Positions 30,218 to 39,246 are shown, counted from the stretch's first letter. The stretch is 47,972 bases of DNA from JBOICV01 sp050740255 (GCA_050740255.1 JBOICV010000042.1:1-47972), one strand, 5' to 3'. Program-made: numbers and translations. The notes: generated by a model from the letters alone, not told the origin.

Positions 30218-32164
30218 ATGCAACGAAAGACAATCCTGCGTTTCACCTTGTGCGGTCTGCTGCTGAGTCTGGGCGCCTGCGGTGGCGGTTCGGATGACGC
30301 GTCCTCCGTTCCGGGTAATCCATCGCAGCCGCCGGCCACGGCCCCATCGCCCTGGACCAATCTGGGCACGCGCGCGACGCCCAGTCGTCCGAATCAGACC
30401 ATCACCTCGAATTCGAAATCGGCGTGGCAGGATTACGACCCGCCTGCGATTTACTCCGGCAGCGTTACTGAAGCCAATATCAATCTGCCGATGGACGACG
30501 GCGTCACGATTACGCTCAACCTCGTGCGGCCATCGATTGACGGCGCGCCCGCCGCTGAGCCCCTGCCGACCATCGTCACCTTTACGCCCTACAACAAGAA
30601 CGTGGGCAACACGATTCCGCTCGGCGGCGGTATCAACCAGTATTTCGTAACCCACGGTTACAACCATGTGCTGGTGGACGTGCGTGGCACCGGCCGTTCC
30701 GGCGGCGGTTGGGATCCCTTCAGCGCCCGCGAACAGCAGGACTACCCGCAAGTGCTGGACTGGGTGGTCAGACAGCCCTGGAGCAATGGCGTGATCGGCA
30801 TGTGGGGCATCTCCGCCACGGCGACGACCGCCGTGCTGGCGGCGAGTCACGGCCATCCTGCGATCAAGGCGGTCTTTCCCATCGTGCCGCATGGCGATAT
30901 CTACCGTGACGTGGTCTTCGTCGGTGGCCAGGCCAGTGCGGCCTTCCTGCCGGCCTGGATGACGGTGGTGACGGCACTGGCGATTGTGGATCCGGCCTTC
31001 TACGAACAGCCTGATCAATATCTGACGGCAGTTAGCGAACACTTGCTGGGTTTGAACGGGTTTCTCGTGCCGAGGACGGTCGGTGTTCTGACAGGGCAGG
31101 AAGACTCGGCCTATGACAACGACTACTGGGCGACCAAGGCGCCGCTGGAGTTCTCGAAAGGATTACGCGTACCCACCTTCGTCGTCGGTGGTCTATTCGA
31201 CATCTTTCAGCGCAGCGAACTGCTGAACTACGAGACGCTCAAGAATCATACGACTGCCAAGGTGCTGATCGGCCCCTGGCATCACCTGCAGGCTTCGGCG
31301 GGCGAGGGACTGCCGATGGACGGTGTGCCGGTGCTGGATCACATCGCGCTGATGTGGTTCGACCGCTATCTCAAGAACACTCCGAACGGCGCCGAGAACC
31401 TGCCCAACGTGACGCAGTGGGTCTGGGGCCACGAGCATTTCAGTACCAGTAGCGATTGGCCGCATCCACAGGCCAAAGCCGGGCGCTACCACCTGCAAAG
31501 CGGTGGCGGACTGGATCGTGCGACGCCTGCTGCGAACGCCGCACCCAGCGTGGTGCTGCAACAACCCTTCGGCGGCGTCTGCTCGGAAAGCGCCATGCAG
31601 ATCTCGCTGGGCATACTGGCCTACTTGCCGTTGCCGTGCTGGTATGACGACAGCCTGGCGCAGACGCTGGAAGCCACCTTCGACACTCTGCCGCTGGAAG
31701 AGGATTTGTACATCAATGGCCCCCTCCAGGCCGACATCTGGATGTCCACTACGGCTGAAAATGCCGGACTAGTGGTGCGAGTGTCTGACCTTGGACCCGA
31801 CGGTACGGCTCGGGCGCTGACCAGCGGCATCCAGACGGCGTCGCTGCGCGCGGTGGACGAGAGCAAGTCGCGGCGACTGGACGGCGAGATGATCCAACCC
31901 TGGCACCCGTACACCGCCGAGTCGGTGGAGCCGGTAGGCAGCGGTAATATCGTCAAGGTGCCGGTCGAAATATTTCCTACCAGTGCGCTGATAAAGAAAG
32001 GGCACCAGCTTCGCATCTCGGTCGGTCCCAGCAATTTCCCCTTCGCCCTGATGCCAGTGCCGACCCTCGTGGAGTCTCTCGCAGGCGTCATGAGCATCTA
32101 CAGCGATGCTGAACATCCCTCCAGCGTGGTGCTGCCGGTAGTGCCTGCGCAGTTGCTGCAATAA
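30218..32164 (+). CDS. CocE/NonD-type (S15 family) alpha/beta hydrolase, lipoprotein
   Basis: A protein of 648 residues from the ATG at 30218, eight bases after GGAG; an ATG at 30212 overlaps the upstream stop (TAATG) and is possible. The signal peptide ends LSLGAC, a good lipobox, followed by GGGSDD. The S15 hydrolase core is clear: MDDGVTITLNLVRP, NHVLVDVRGTGRSGGGWDPF and LDWVVRQPWSNGVIGMWGIS, then the lid helices, LIGPWHHLQ with the likely catalytic His, and a C-terminal jelly-roll (LYINGPLQADIWMST). The nucleophile motif reads GISAT (Ser ~199) where GxSYxG is usual, so the +2 Gly is missing. Relatives hydrolyse esters, amides or acylated antibiotics; substrate unknown. Confidence 0.85.
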   Translation: MQRKTILRFTLCGLLLSLGACGGGSDDASSVPGNPSQPPATAPSPWTNLGTRATPSRPNQTITSNSKSAWQDYDPPAIYSGSVTEANINLPMDDGVTITLNLVRPSIDGAPAAEPLPTIVTFTPYNKNVGNTIPLGGGINQYFVTHGYNHVLVDVRGTGRSGGGWDPFSAREQQDYPQVLDWVVRQPWSNGVIGMWGISATATTAVLAASHGHPAIKAVFPIVPHGDIYRDVVFVGGQASAAFLPAWMTVVTALAIVDPAFYEQPDQYLTAVSEHLLGLNGFLVPRTVGVLTGQEDSAYDNDYWATKAPLEFSKGLRVPTFVVGGLFDIFQRSELLNYETLKNHTTAKVLIGPWHHLQASAGEGLPMDGVPVLDHIALMWFDRYLKNTPNGAENLPNVTQWVWGHEHFSTSSDWPHPQAKAGRYHLQSGGGLDRATPAANAAPSVVLQQPFGGVCSESAMQISLGILAYLPLPCWYDDSLAQTLEATFDTLPLEEDLYINGPLQADIWMSTTAENAGLVVRVSDLGPDGTARALTSGIQTASLRAVDESKSRRLDGEMIQPWHPYTAESVEPVGSGNIVKVPVEIFPTSALIKKGHQLRISVGPSNFPFALMPVPTLVESLAGVMSIYSDAEHPSSVVLPVVPAQLLQ

Positions 32165-32222
32165 CTTTGCATTAGCGCCCATCGGGCCCGGCCGGGCTGA
32201 TTTCCCAGCAGTTTTGCGACGC

Positions 32223-32270
32223 TTGACAACGAGTATCCATATGGCTACATTAAAGTAGCCAGATGGATAC
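32223..32270 (+). promoter_or_regulatory. Promoter with paired TetR-type boxes upstream of the propeller protein
   Basis: TTGACA at 32223-32228, followed by the same ACGA as in the first promoter, is followed by boxes GTATCCATATGGCTAC (32233-32248) and GTAGCCAGATGGATAC (32255-32270), 22 bases apart and forming a 38-base near-perfect palindrome. A -10-like TACATT lies at 32246-32251 between the boxes. The layout copies the site at 28316-28365, which indicates control by the same TetR regulator. Confidence 0.75.
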
Positions 32271-32316
32271 CGCAGATCCCTGCGGCTTTCTGTAACCACG
32301 ATGGAGGAGTAAACAG

Positions 32317-33441
32317 ATGGACTCAAAGAAGAGTGTCAAGTTGTCAACAAAACTGGCCGCGCTTTCCCTGGCGCTGCTGTCGGCGCAAGCGAACGCCGCA
32401 ATTCAGTTCGCACCCCCGGTGAACTACCCGACCGGCAGTAGCGGCGGGCCTGGCCCGGCGGCGGAATCCATGATTGCGGCGGATCTCAATGGCGACGGCG
32501 CTGCTGACGTGGTTGCTGCGGACTGGTTTGGGTCGGGCATCCGTGTGTTCATGAACAACGGTATCGGCGGCTTCGGACCTGCCATCGTCACCAGTCTGGG
32601 CGGCTCAACCGGCTCAGTCAGTTCGGGCGACTTTAACTTTGACGGCAAGGCCGATGTTGCGACGGCCACCGGCTCGGAGTTGATCGTTTTGCGCGGTCTG
32701 GGCAACGGCAGTTTCGCCGAAACCGAACGTTTCCCCTTGACCGTGAGCGGCCAGATTCAGGCTTATGTGTTCGATACCAATCTTGACGGGCGCGCCGATA
32801 TCGTCGCACCGACCGGGAGTGGCGTGCAGGTCTTCCTGGGCCAGGGCAACGGCCATTTCGCCGTCGGACCGCTCACTCCGGTAACCGGCTTTTTCAGCGC
32901 CATGTCGAAAGCGAACTTCAACAATGACGGCATCGCCGACATTGTGGTTGCCGACGCCGCCGGCCAGCGGGCCATCATGATGCGCGGCAACGGTAACGGC
33001 AGCTTCACGCAGTTTGCTACCGGCACGGTCGGCCTCGGTCCTGAGGATATTATTGCCGGCGATCTGAACCGGGATGGTATCGACGACGTCGCCACGGCGG
33101 ATTCGTTCTCGTTCACGGTGTCGGTGCTGCTGTCGAACGGGCTGGGTGGCTTTTCGCCGGCGGTCCGTTACTACGGCGGTCTCGGTCCGGTGAGTCTGCG
33201 CCTGGCCGACTTTGACCGTGATGGCGATCTCGACATCGCGGAAGCCACGGTGGTGGGTTCGACGGTTCAGGTATTTGCCAATCTCGGTATGGGTCAGTTC
33301 GCCACACCGCTGGCGCTCTCCACCACGAACCAGCCACAGACACCGGCGGTCGCGGACTACAACCGCGATGGCAAGCTGGATATCGCAGTGGCGGGTCCGG
33401 GGACGATGTCTGTCCTGCGTAACACCACCATCATTCCGTAA
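32317..33441 (+). CDS. Secreted seven-bladed FG-GAP/VCBS beta-propeller protein
   Basis: A protein of 374 residues with GGAGGAG six bases before the ATG and a signal peptide ending AQANA. Seven integrin-like calcium loops are readable: DLNGDGAADVV, DFNFDGKADVA, DTNLDGRADIV, NFNNDGIADIV, DLNRDGIDDVA, DFDRDGDLDIA, DYNRDGKLDIA. One loop per blade gives a complete seven-bladed propeller. Such proteins bind calcium and usually serve adhesion or extracellular binding rather than catalysis. It has its own promoter with TetR-type boxes and belongs with the preceding lipoprotein and hydrolase by regulation. A hairpin follows it. Confidence 0.85.
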   Translation: MDSKKSVKLSTKLAALSLALLSAQANAAIQFAPPVNYPTGSSGGPGPAAESMIAADLNGDGAADVVAADWFGSGIRVFMNNGIGGFGPAIVTSLGGSTGSVSSGDFNFDGKADVATATGSELIVLRGLGNGSFAETERFPLTVSGQIQAYVFDTNLDGRADIVAPTGSGVQVFLGQGNGHFAVGPLTPVTGFFSAMSKANFNNDGIADIVVADAAGQRAIMMRGNGNGSFTQFATGTVGLGPEDIIAGDLNRDGIDDVATADSFSFTVSVLLSNGLGGFSPAVRYYGGLGPVSLRLADFDRDGDLDIAEATVVGSTVQVFANLGMGQFATPLALSTTNQPQTPAVADYNRDGKLDIAVAGPGTMSVLRNTTIIP

Positions 33442-33455
33442 AGTAAACACCAGCC

Positions 33456-33493
33456 CGGCCGTGGATCAGGACGCACACTCCGATCCACGGCCG
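33456..33493. terminator. Stem-loop after the propeller gene (possible terminator)
   Basis: CGGCCGTGGATC and GATCCACGGCCG form a perfect 12-bp stem with a 14-base loop, 15 bases after the stop codon. No T run follows on either strand, so it may act as a 3' mRNA stabiliser or a Rho-assisted terminator. Confidence 0.5.
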
Positions 33494-33569
33494 CGGTTGG
33501 CCTGAAAGGCGAAGCAGCGTGACCCTTGGAATGCCGACACTCGCTTTCTGGAATTTGGAGTAAGACGTC

Positions 33570-35780
33570 GTGCGAAGCAATACCGCACTCAAGGAGGACG
33601 CCGAAATCACGGTCTCCGCATTCACGTTCAGCCTGCGCCCGACCGGTGTCGGCGTCATTGAGATCAACGTGCCCGGTGATGCGCAGAACACGCTGAAGGC
33701 AGAGTTTGCCGAGCAGTTCGACGCCATTTTGGCCGAAGCGCGTGCCGCCAGCGGTCTCAAAGGTCTGGTGATCTGTTCGACCAAACCTGGAAGCTTTCTC
33801 GCTGGCGCCGACATCAATATGTTCGACCGCGCCGCTTCTGCGCAGGAAGTCAAAGCGCTGTCGCTGTCCTGCCACGCGGCGTTGCAGCAGCTTGAGGACT
33901 TCAAGGTGCCGGTGGTCGCTGCGATTGATGGCGCCTGTCTTGGCGGCGGCCTGGAGCTGGCATTGGCCTGTCATGCGCGCGTCTGCAGCGACGGCAAGAG
34001 CAGCGTGCTGGGTCTGCCGGAAGTGATGCTGGGACTGCTGCCGGCCGGTGGCGGCACGCAGCGGCTGCCGAGGCTGATTGGCATTGCTGCTGCACTCGAT
34101 CTGCTGCTGAGCGGCAAGCAGATTCGCCCCTCACAGGCATTGAAGCTCGGCGTGGTGGACGAGATCGTGCCCGCCGCAGTGCTGCTGGAAGCTGCCGTGC
34201 GTCGCGCATCAGGGCAGGGCAGCAAACCCAGGATAGTGAAGAAGCCATTGCAGGCGCAGGTGTTGCGCATCGCGCTGGAAGAGAATGCAATCGGCCGTAA
34301 AGTCCTGTTCCGGCAGGCGCGCAAGCAGACGCTTGCGAAAACCCTGGGTAACTATCTGGCGCCAGAGCGCATCCTTGATGTCGTCAAAATCGGTTACACC
34401 AAGGGTCTGAAGGCCGGTTACGCCGCCGAGGCAAAGGCTTTCGGCGAGTTGGCGATGACCGACGTCTCGAAACAGTGCCGCAATGTTTTCTTTGCACAGA
34501 ACGCGCTGAAGAAGGAAAGCTTTGTCGCCGACAAAAACGTCAAGCCGCGTCCGATCTCAAAGGTGGGCGTGCTGGGCGCGGGCCTGATGGGTTCCGGCAT
34601 CGCGCTGGTCAGCGCCAACAAGGCAAGGCTCGATGTGCGGCTGAAAGACCGTGATGCCAAAGGACTCGCCTACGGCTATGGCTATCTGCGCAAGTTCTAC
34701 GACAAGCGCGTCGCGCGCCGTGTGATGAACGCCAGCGATGCCGCTGCGGAGCTGTCGCGCATCACCGACACCGCCGACTACAGCGGTTTTGGCCAGCTCG
34801 ATATCGTCGTCGAAGCGGTGTTAGAGGATCTCAAGCTCAAGCATCAGATGCTCAAGGACGTCGAGGCCAACTGCCGCCCAGACACAATCTTCGCGTCCAA
34901 CACCTCCTCGATCCCCATTGCGGAGATCGCCAGGGCAGCCAAGCGGCCGGAGAACGTCATCGGCCTGCACTATTTCTCGCCGGTCGAAAAAATGCCGTTG
35001 CTGGAGATCATTGCAACGCAACAGACCGCACCGGAAGTGATCGCCGCCTCCGTTGAATTCGGCAAGGCGCAGGGCAAGACCGTGATCGTCGTGCGCGATG
35101 GTCCGGGGTTCTATACCACGCGCATCCTCGCGCCCTACCTGAACGAGGCCACACGGATTCTTGTAGAGGGCGTGGCACCACGTGATGTGGACAAAGCACT
35201 CACAGCCTACGGCTATCCGATCGGACCGGTAACGCTGCTCGACGAAGTCGGCATTGATGTCGGCGTCAAGGTGGCGCCGATTCTGGTTGCGGCTTTCGGC
35301 GAGCGTATGGCGCCGCCGGCGCAGTCTGGAGCGATGATCCAGGCGGGCTTCCTCGGCCGCAAGGCCGGTAAGGGTTTTTATCTTTACGAGGGTCAATCCA
35401 AGAACCGGACCAAGGGCAGCAGGCCGGTGAATCCGGAACTGAAGCGGTTACTCAATGTAAGCAGCAGCAAAACCCTCCCCGCGCTGGAGATTGCCGAGCG
35501 CTGCACGCTGGCGATGGCTAACGAGGCCGCGTTCTGCCTTCAAGACGGCATCCTGTTCGAGCCGATGCACGGCGATATTGGCGCCATCTTCGGCCTCGGC
35601 TTCCCGCCGTTCCGCGGCGGTCCGTTCCGCTATCTGGATGGTATGGGCATCGCCAAAGCCGTGGCACGGCTTGAGCAACTGGTAGCGCAGTACGGCCCAC
35701 GTTTCGTACCGGCGCCGATGCTGGTGGAGATGGCGCGCAAGCGGCAGCGCTTTTACAGCGTGGCCCGACCGGCGGAGTAG
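33570..35780 (+). CDS. FadJ/FadB-like bifunctional enoyl-CoA hydratase / 3-hydroxyacyl-CoA dehydrogenase
   Basis: A protein of 736 residues, started by GTG at 33570 nine bases after GGAG. The N-terminal crotonase domain has the oxyanion motif SFLAGADINMF, Glu in CLGGGLELALACHAR and Glu in LGLPEVMLGLLPAGGGTQRLP, so both hydratase glutamates are kept. The C-terminal dehydrogenase domain has the NAD motif GVLGAGLMGSGIA, ASNTSSIPIAEIA, and the catalytic His-Glu pair in LHYFSPVEKMPLLEII. This is the (S)-specific route of beta-oxidation. Length and the lack of an isomerase-type extension favour FadJ over FadB. It is followed by a reductase and not by a thiolase, unlike fadBA. Confidence 0.92.
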   Translation: MRSNTALKEDAEITVSAFTFSLRPTGVGVIEINVPGDAQNTLKAEFAEQFDAILAEARAASGLKGLVICSTKPGSFLAGADINMFDRAASAQEVKALSLSCHAALQQLEDFKVPVVAAIDGACLGGGLELALACHARVCSDGKSSVLGLPEVMLGLLPAGGGTQRLPRLIGIAAALDLLLSGKQIRPSQALKLGVVDEIVPAAVLLEAAVRRASGQGSKPRIVKKPLQAQVLRIALEENAIGRKVLFRQARKQTLAKTLGNYLAPERILDVVKIGYTKGLKAGYAAEAKAFGELAMTDVSKQCRNVFFAQNALKKESFVADKNVKPRPISKVGVLGAGLMGSGIALVSANKARLDVRLKDRDAKGLAYGYGYLRKFYDKRVARRVMNASDAAAELSRITDTADYSGFGQLDIVVEAVLEDLKLKHQMLKDVEANCRPDTIFASNTSSIPIAEIARAAKRPENVIGLHYFSPVEKMPLLEIIATQQTAPEVIAASVEFGKAQGKTVIVVRDGPGFYTTRILAPYLNEATRILVEGVAPRDVDKALTAYGYPIGPVTLLDEVGIDVGVKVAPILVAAFGERMAPPAQSGAMIQAGFLGRKAGKGFYLYEGQSKNRTKGSRPVNPELKRLLNVSSSKTLPALEIAERCTLAMANEAAFCLQDGILFEPMHGDIGAIFGLGFPPFRGGPFRYLDGMGIAKAVARLEQLVAQYGPRFVPAPMLVEMARKRQRFYSVARPAE

Positions 35781-35907
35781 GGCTGAGATGGCCTCAATTG
35801 CTAATCATCCTGGCGCGCGAACCTCTCACGGTCCTCACCGCCTTGCGGACACAGTGCTCACAGAAAAAGCAGCGCCACTTCGTGGCAACTGGATCCCGGG
35901 ACACCGT

Positions 35908-37254
35908 ATGTCCGATTATCTGTTGAGCTTGTCCCGGAACCTGTTCACAGGGCCGCTGGTCAAGGGGCTCGGTGTGCCAACGCCGCACACATTGGCGCGT
36001 GCCGAAGGCGCGTATGAGCAGGAACCGTTGCGCGGTAAGCGCGCGGTATTTGGGGCGGCCGTCGCCAGCCCCGCCAGTGAGGCGTTGAAGGCCGCGCTCA
36101 AGTCGGCCGGTGCGTCCATCGCCAAAGCCAACGGCGCGCTGGCGGATGTGGCGGTATTCGACGCAACCGGTCTGCGTGAGGTGCTTGAGCTTAGATCGCT
36201 CTATTATTTTTTTCATGCCATGGCAGCCCAGCTTGCGCCAAACGCACGAGTGCTGGTCGTCGCCGACGCACCCGACGATAGTCAGAATGGCGAAGTCGGC
36301 GCCACGCGCCGCGCGGTGGAGGGTTTTGTGCGTTCTCTGGCGAAGGAAATCGGCCGGCGCGGCGCGACTGCCAACCTCGCCTTCGTGGAGGCTGGCGCAG
36401 AACAGCGATTGGAGGGGGTGCTCCGCTTCCTGCTGTCTCCGCGCTCTGCTTACGTCAGCGGTCAACCTTTTCGGATTTCGGCCCGGGCCGGCGCGCCTGC
36501 CGTCATTCCGTTTGTCGCGCCGCTGAAAGACAAAGTGGCCCTCGTGACGGGTGCCGCGCGCGGTATCGGCGCCGCTACCGCGCGGCGGCTGGCGGAGGAG
36601 GGCGCGCAAGTCGTGTGTCTGGATGTTCCGGCGGAACAAAACAAGCTTGAGGAAACCGCAGGCCGCGTCAAGGGCACCGCTTTTCTGTTGGACGTGACGG
36701 AGCGTGAGGCGCCGCGCCGGATTGCTGATTTCCTGAAAGAAAAATTTGACGGTGTGGACATCGTGGTGCACAACGCCGGCGTCACCCGCGACAAAACCAT
36801 CGCCAAGATGGAGGAGAGCCAATGGCACCACTGTCTGGCGGTGAATCTGGAGTCCATTCTACGGATTGATCGCGCCCTGATTGAAGGACAGTTGCTGCGC
36901 GCGGGCGGCCGCATCGTCTGTCTGTCGTCCATAGCCGGCGTGGCCGGCAACGTCGGTCAGACCAATTACGCGGCGACCAAGGCCGGCGTCATTGGCTATG
37001 TTGCGGCCCAGGCCCAACAGCTCGCGTCTCGCGGCATCTGCGTCAACGCGGTTGCGCCCGGTTACATAGAGACGCGCATGATGCTGGCGGTACCTTTCCT
37101 GTTCCGCGAGTTCGTGCGGCGGCTGAACTCGCTGGTGCAAGGCGGCGTGCCGCTGGACGTTGCCGAGCTGATTACGTTCCTGGCGACACCCGGAGCAGTT
37201 GGCGTCACCGGCCAGACCCTACGCGTCTGCGGCCAGAATCTGATCGGTGCCTGA
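35908..37254 (+). CDS. High-molecular-weight 3-oxoacyl reductase (FabG4/HMwFabG-like SDR)
   Basis: A protein of 448 residues. The ATG at 35908 is preferred because MSDYLLSLSRNLFTG matches the usual N terminus of HMwFabG proteins (about 450 residues, for example mycobacterial FabG4). The 40 extra codons from the ATG at 35788 also show many A/T third positions unlike the gene, though an AGGG box lies before 35788. The N-terminal half is a degenerate flavodoxin-like domain (FGAAVASPASEALKAALKSA). The C-terminal half is an active SDR with VALVTGAARGIGAATARRLA, HNAGVTRD, LSSIAGVAGNVGQTNYAATK (catalytic Tyr and Lys). These enzymes reduce 3-oxoacyl-CoA or -ACP with NADH. It follows the FadJ-like gene and is probably cotranscribed. 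Confidence 0.85.
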   Translation: MSDYLLSLSRNLFTGPLVKGLGVPTPHTLARAEGAYEQEPLRGKRAVFGAAVASPASEALKAALKSAGASIAKANGALADVAVFDATGLREVLELRSLYYFFHAMAAQLAPNARVLVVADAPDDSQNGEVGATRRAVEGFVRSLAKEIGRRGATANLAFVEAGAEQRLEGVLRFLLSPRSAYVSGQPFRISARAGAPAVIPFVAPLKDKVALVTGAARGIGAATARRLAEEGAQVVCLDVPAEQNKLEETAGRVKGTAFLLDVTEREAPRRIADFLKEKFDGVDIVVHNAGVTRDKTIAKMEESQWHHCLAVNLESILRIDRALIEGQLLRAGGRIVCLSSIAGVAGNVGQTNYAATKAGVIGYVAAQAQQLASRGICVNAVAPGYIETRMMLAVPFLFREFVRRLNSLVQGGVPLDVAELITFLATPGAVGVTGQTLRVCGQNLIGA

Positions 37255-37270
37255 ATAAACGCGCTATACC

Positions 37271-37972
37271 TCAGCGTTTGAGCAAATCCCACTCCTGCGG
37301 CCGCGGCGGTGGCGTGACCACGCCTTTGCGCGCCCGCATCTGGCCGGCCATCAAGCGGCTCCACAGCTCGAGATAGCGCCGCACCTCGGCTGGATTAGCA
37401 GCCAGATGGCTGGTCGCGGTCATCGCGCCAAACATGAGCGCCGTGGCGATGAACATCTGCCGCGGGTTTTCGCTATGTGGCGCGAGCGGTTCGAAGTAAT
37501 GCGTCACCGGGGTTTGCAAGGTCTGCTGCGCATTGCCGCTCAAGCCGCGCAGCGCCGCCGCCAGCTCCGCGTCACGCTGACTGGCAATCACCAGTTCGAA
37601 ATAGGCACTGAACATGCGCGTGTCGAAAATTTCCTTCCAGGTGGCCTCCATCAAGGCCTGCAGACGGTCTTCCTCGTTGGCGATGCCCAGCAGTACTTCG
37701 CCCAGAATCCTGTAGGCGCGACGCATCAAATAGGCAGCCGCATCAAGGATCAGGGCGTTCTTGGAAGGATAGTGGTGCACTTGGGCGCCGCGCGACACGC
37801 CGGCGCGTTTGACGATCGAGCTGACGCTGGTGCCGGCATAGCCGTCCTGCGCGAGACAGTCGAGGGTAGCCGTCAGCAGCCGCTTGCGCATCGCGTCGCG
37901 CCGCTCGGCTTGAGTGCGGCGAGCGGGTGACTTAGGGGCTTTCCGGGACGCCTTTGATGGCAATGCGCTCAT
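37271..37972 (-). CDS. TetR-family regulator, divergent from the acyl-CoA dehydrogenase operon
   Basis: A protein of 233 residues with AGGAG seven bases before its ATG. A basic N-terminal tail (SKASRKAPKSPARRTQAERR) precedes the TetR helix-turn-helix: LLTATLDCLAQDGYAGTSVS, SIVKRAGVSRGAQVHHYPSK. The C-terminal ligand-binding domain is helical (AYRILGEVLLGIANEEDRL, MFGAMTATSHLAANPAEV) with no identifiable ligand pocket. A perfect 22-bp palindrome at 38060-38081 lies between it and the acyl-CoA dehydrogenase gene and is its likely operator. It probably derepresses the downstream catabolic operon when an acyl-CoA is bound, as in other beta-oxidation TetR proteins; this is inference. Confidence 0.9.
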   Translation of the reverse strand: MSALPSKASRKAPKSPARRTQAERRDAMRKRLLTATLDCLAQDGYAGTSVSSIVKRAGVSRGAQVHHYPSKNALILDAAAYLMRRAYRILGEVLLGIANEEDRLQALMEATWKEIFDTRMFSAYFELVIASQRDAELAAALRGLSGNAQQTLQTPVTHYFEPLAPHSENPRQMFIATALMFGAMTATSHLAANPAEVRRYLELWSRLMAGQMRARKGVVTPPPRPQEWDLLKR

Positions 37973-38059
37973 ACAATTCTCCTAAGGTTTCAAGGTTATA
38001 CGACATATACCTAAACCCTCTCGAGTGGCGGCTTGACAGACCCCCATCTCGATAGAATA

Positions 38060-38081
38060 ACATACAGTACGTACTGTATGT
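38060..38081. promoter_or_regulatory. Perfect 22-bp palindrome, operator for the divergent TetR gene
   Basis: ACATACAGTAC is followed immediately by its exact reverse complement. It sits 22 bases downstream of a TTGACA (38033-38038) and 19 bases before the acyl-CoA dehydrogenase start, so it would cover the -10 / start region of that promoter. Position between divergent genes and length are typical of TetR operators. Confidence 0.8.
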
Positions 38082-38100
38082 AAATAACTCAAGGATCGCC

Positions 38101-39246
38101 ATGATTCCGCGCACACTGTTCAACGCCGAACACGAGGATTTCCGCAAAACCGTGCGTCGATTCTTCACCGAGGAAGTAGTGCCGCATCGCGAGGCCTGGG
38201 AGGCCCAGCAGCACGTTGACCGGAAGCTGTGGAACCGCGCCGGCGAACTTGGCCTGCTATGCATGAACATGCCGGAGGAATACGGCGGCGCGGGCGCCGA
38301 CGATCGGCTGTTTAACGTGATCGTGATGGAAGAGCAGGCGCGCGCCGGTGATTCCGGCTTTGGCGTCACCGTGCATTCCGACATCGTCGCGAACTACATC
38401 AATAATTTCGGCACACCCGCGCAGAAGCAGCAGTGGCTTCCCGGCATGATCAGCGGTGAGCTGGTCGGCGCCATCGCCATGACCGAACCCGGCACCGGTT
38501 CCGATCTGCAGGCGGTTCGCACGACCGCTGTCAGCGACGGTGACCACTATGTCATCAACGGCTCGAAGATCTTCATCACCAATGGTTATTTGTCCGACCT
38601 GGTCATCGTCGTGGCCAAGACCGGCACGAGCGGCGAGGGCGCCAAGGACATTTCGCTGATCGTGGCCGATGCGCATTCACCGGGATTGACCAAGGGCAAG
38701 CCGCTGAAGAAGATCGGCATGCATTCGCAGGACACCTGTGAGCTGTTCTTCAAGGACGTGCGCGTGCCCAAGGCCAATCTGCTGGGGCCTAAGGAAGGCA
38801 TGGGCTTCATCATGCTGATGCAGGAGCTGGCCTGGGAGCGCCTGATCATTGCGATCTCGTCCATCACCGGCGCCGAGATGGCGCTGCAGCAGACGCTGGA
38901 ATACACGCGCAACCGCAAGGTGTTCGGCAAACCGGTTGCAGCCTATCAAAACTCGCGTTTCAAACTGGCCGAAATGAAGGCCGAAATCGCCATCGGCCGC
39001 GTGTTCGTGGATCGCTGTGTTGAACTGGTGACGCGGAAAAAACTTGGCGTAGACGATGCCGCCACCGCCAAGATGTGGAGTTCAGATCTGCTGTGCAAGG
39101 TGGTGGACCAGTGCCTGCAGTTCCATGGCGGTTACGGCTACATGCTGGAGTATCCGATTGCGCGCGCCTGGATTGACACGCGCGCCACGCGCATCTTTGG
39201 CGGCACCAATGAAATCATGAAGGAACTCATCTCGCGCTCGCTGTAG
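38101..39246 (+). CDS. Acyl-CoA dehydrogenase
   Basis: An FAD enzyme of 381 residues that introduces the 2,3 double bond in acyl-CoA. AAGGA precedes the ATG. Family features are YGGAGADDRLFNVIVMEEQA, IGAIAMTEPGTGSDLQAVRT-type substrate/FAD loop (here VGAIAMTEPGTGSDL), RKVFGKPVAAYQNSRFKLAEM, and the C-terminal catalytic region QFHGGYGYMLEYPIARAWID with the Glu in MLEYP, then RIFGGTNEIMKELI. Chain length and branching preference cannot be read directly. It is the first gene of a run with MFE-2, SCPx-type thiolase and racemase-like genes, and is divergent from a TetR gene. Confidence 0.93.
   Translation: MIPRTLFNAEHEDFRKTVRRFFTEEVVPHREAWEAQQHVDRKLWNRAGELGLLCMNMPEEYGGAGADDRLFNVIVMEEQARAGDSGFGVTVHSDIVANYINNFGTPAQKQQWLPGMISGELVGAIAMTEPGTGSDLQAVRTTAVSDGDHYVINGSKIFITNGYLSDLVIVVAKTGTSGEGAKDISLIVADAHSPGLTKGKPLKKIGMHSQDTCELFFKDVRVPKANLLGPKEGMGFIMLMQELAWERLIIAISSITGAEMALQQTLEYTRNRKVFGKPVAAYQNSRFKLAEMKAEIAIGRVFVDRCVELVTRKKLGVDDAATAKMWSSDLLCKVVDQCLQFHGGYGYMLEYPIARAWIDTRATRIFGGTNEIMKELISRSL

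Noticed and set aside
35788..35907. N-terminal 40-codon extension of the HMwFabG-like reductase
   Set aside because: Third-position composition drops and the family start matches 35908; kept only as an alternative.
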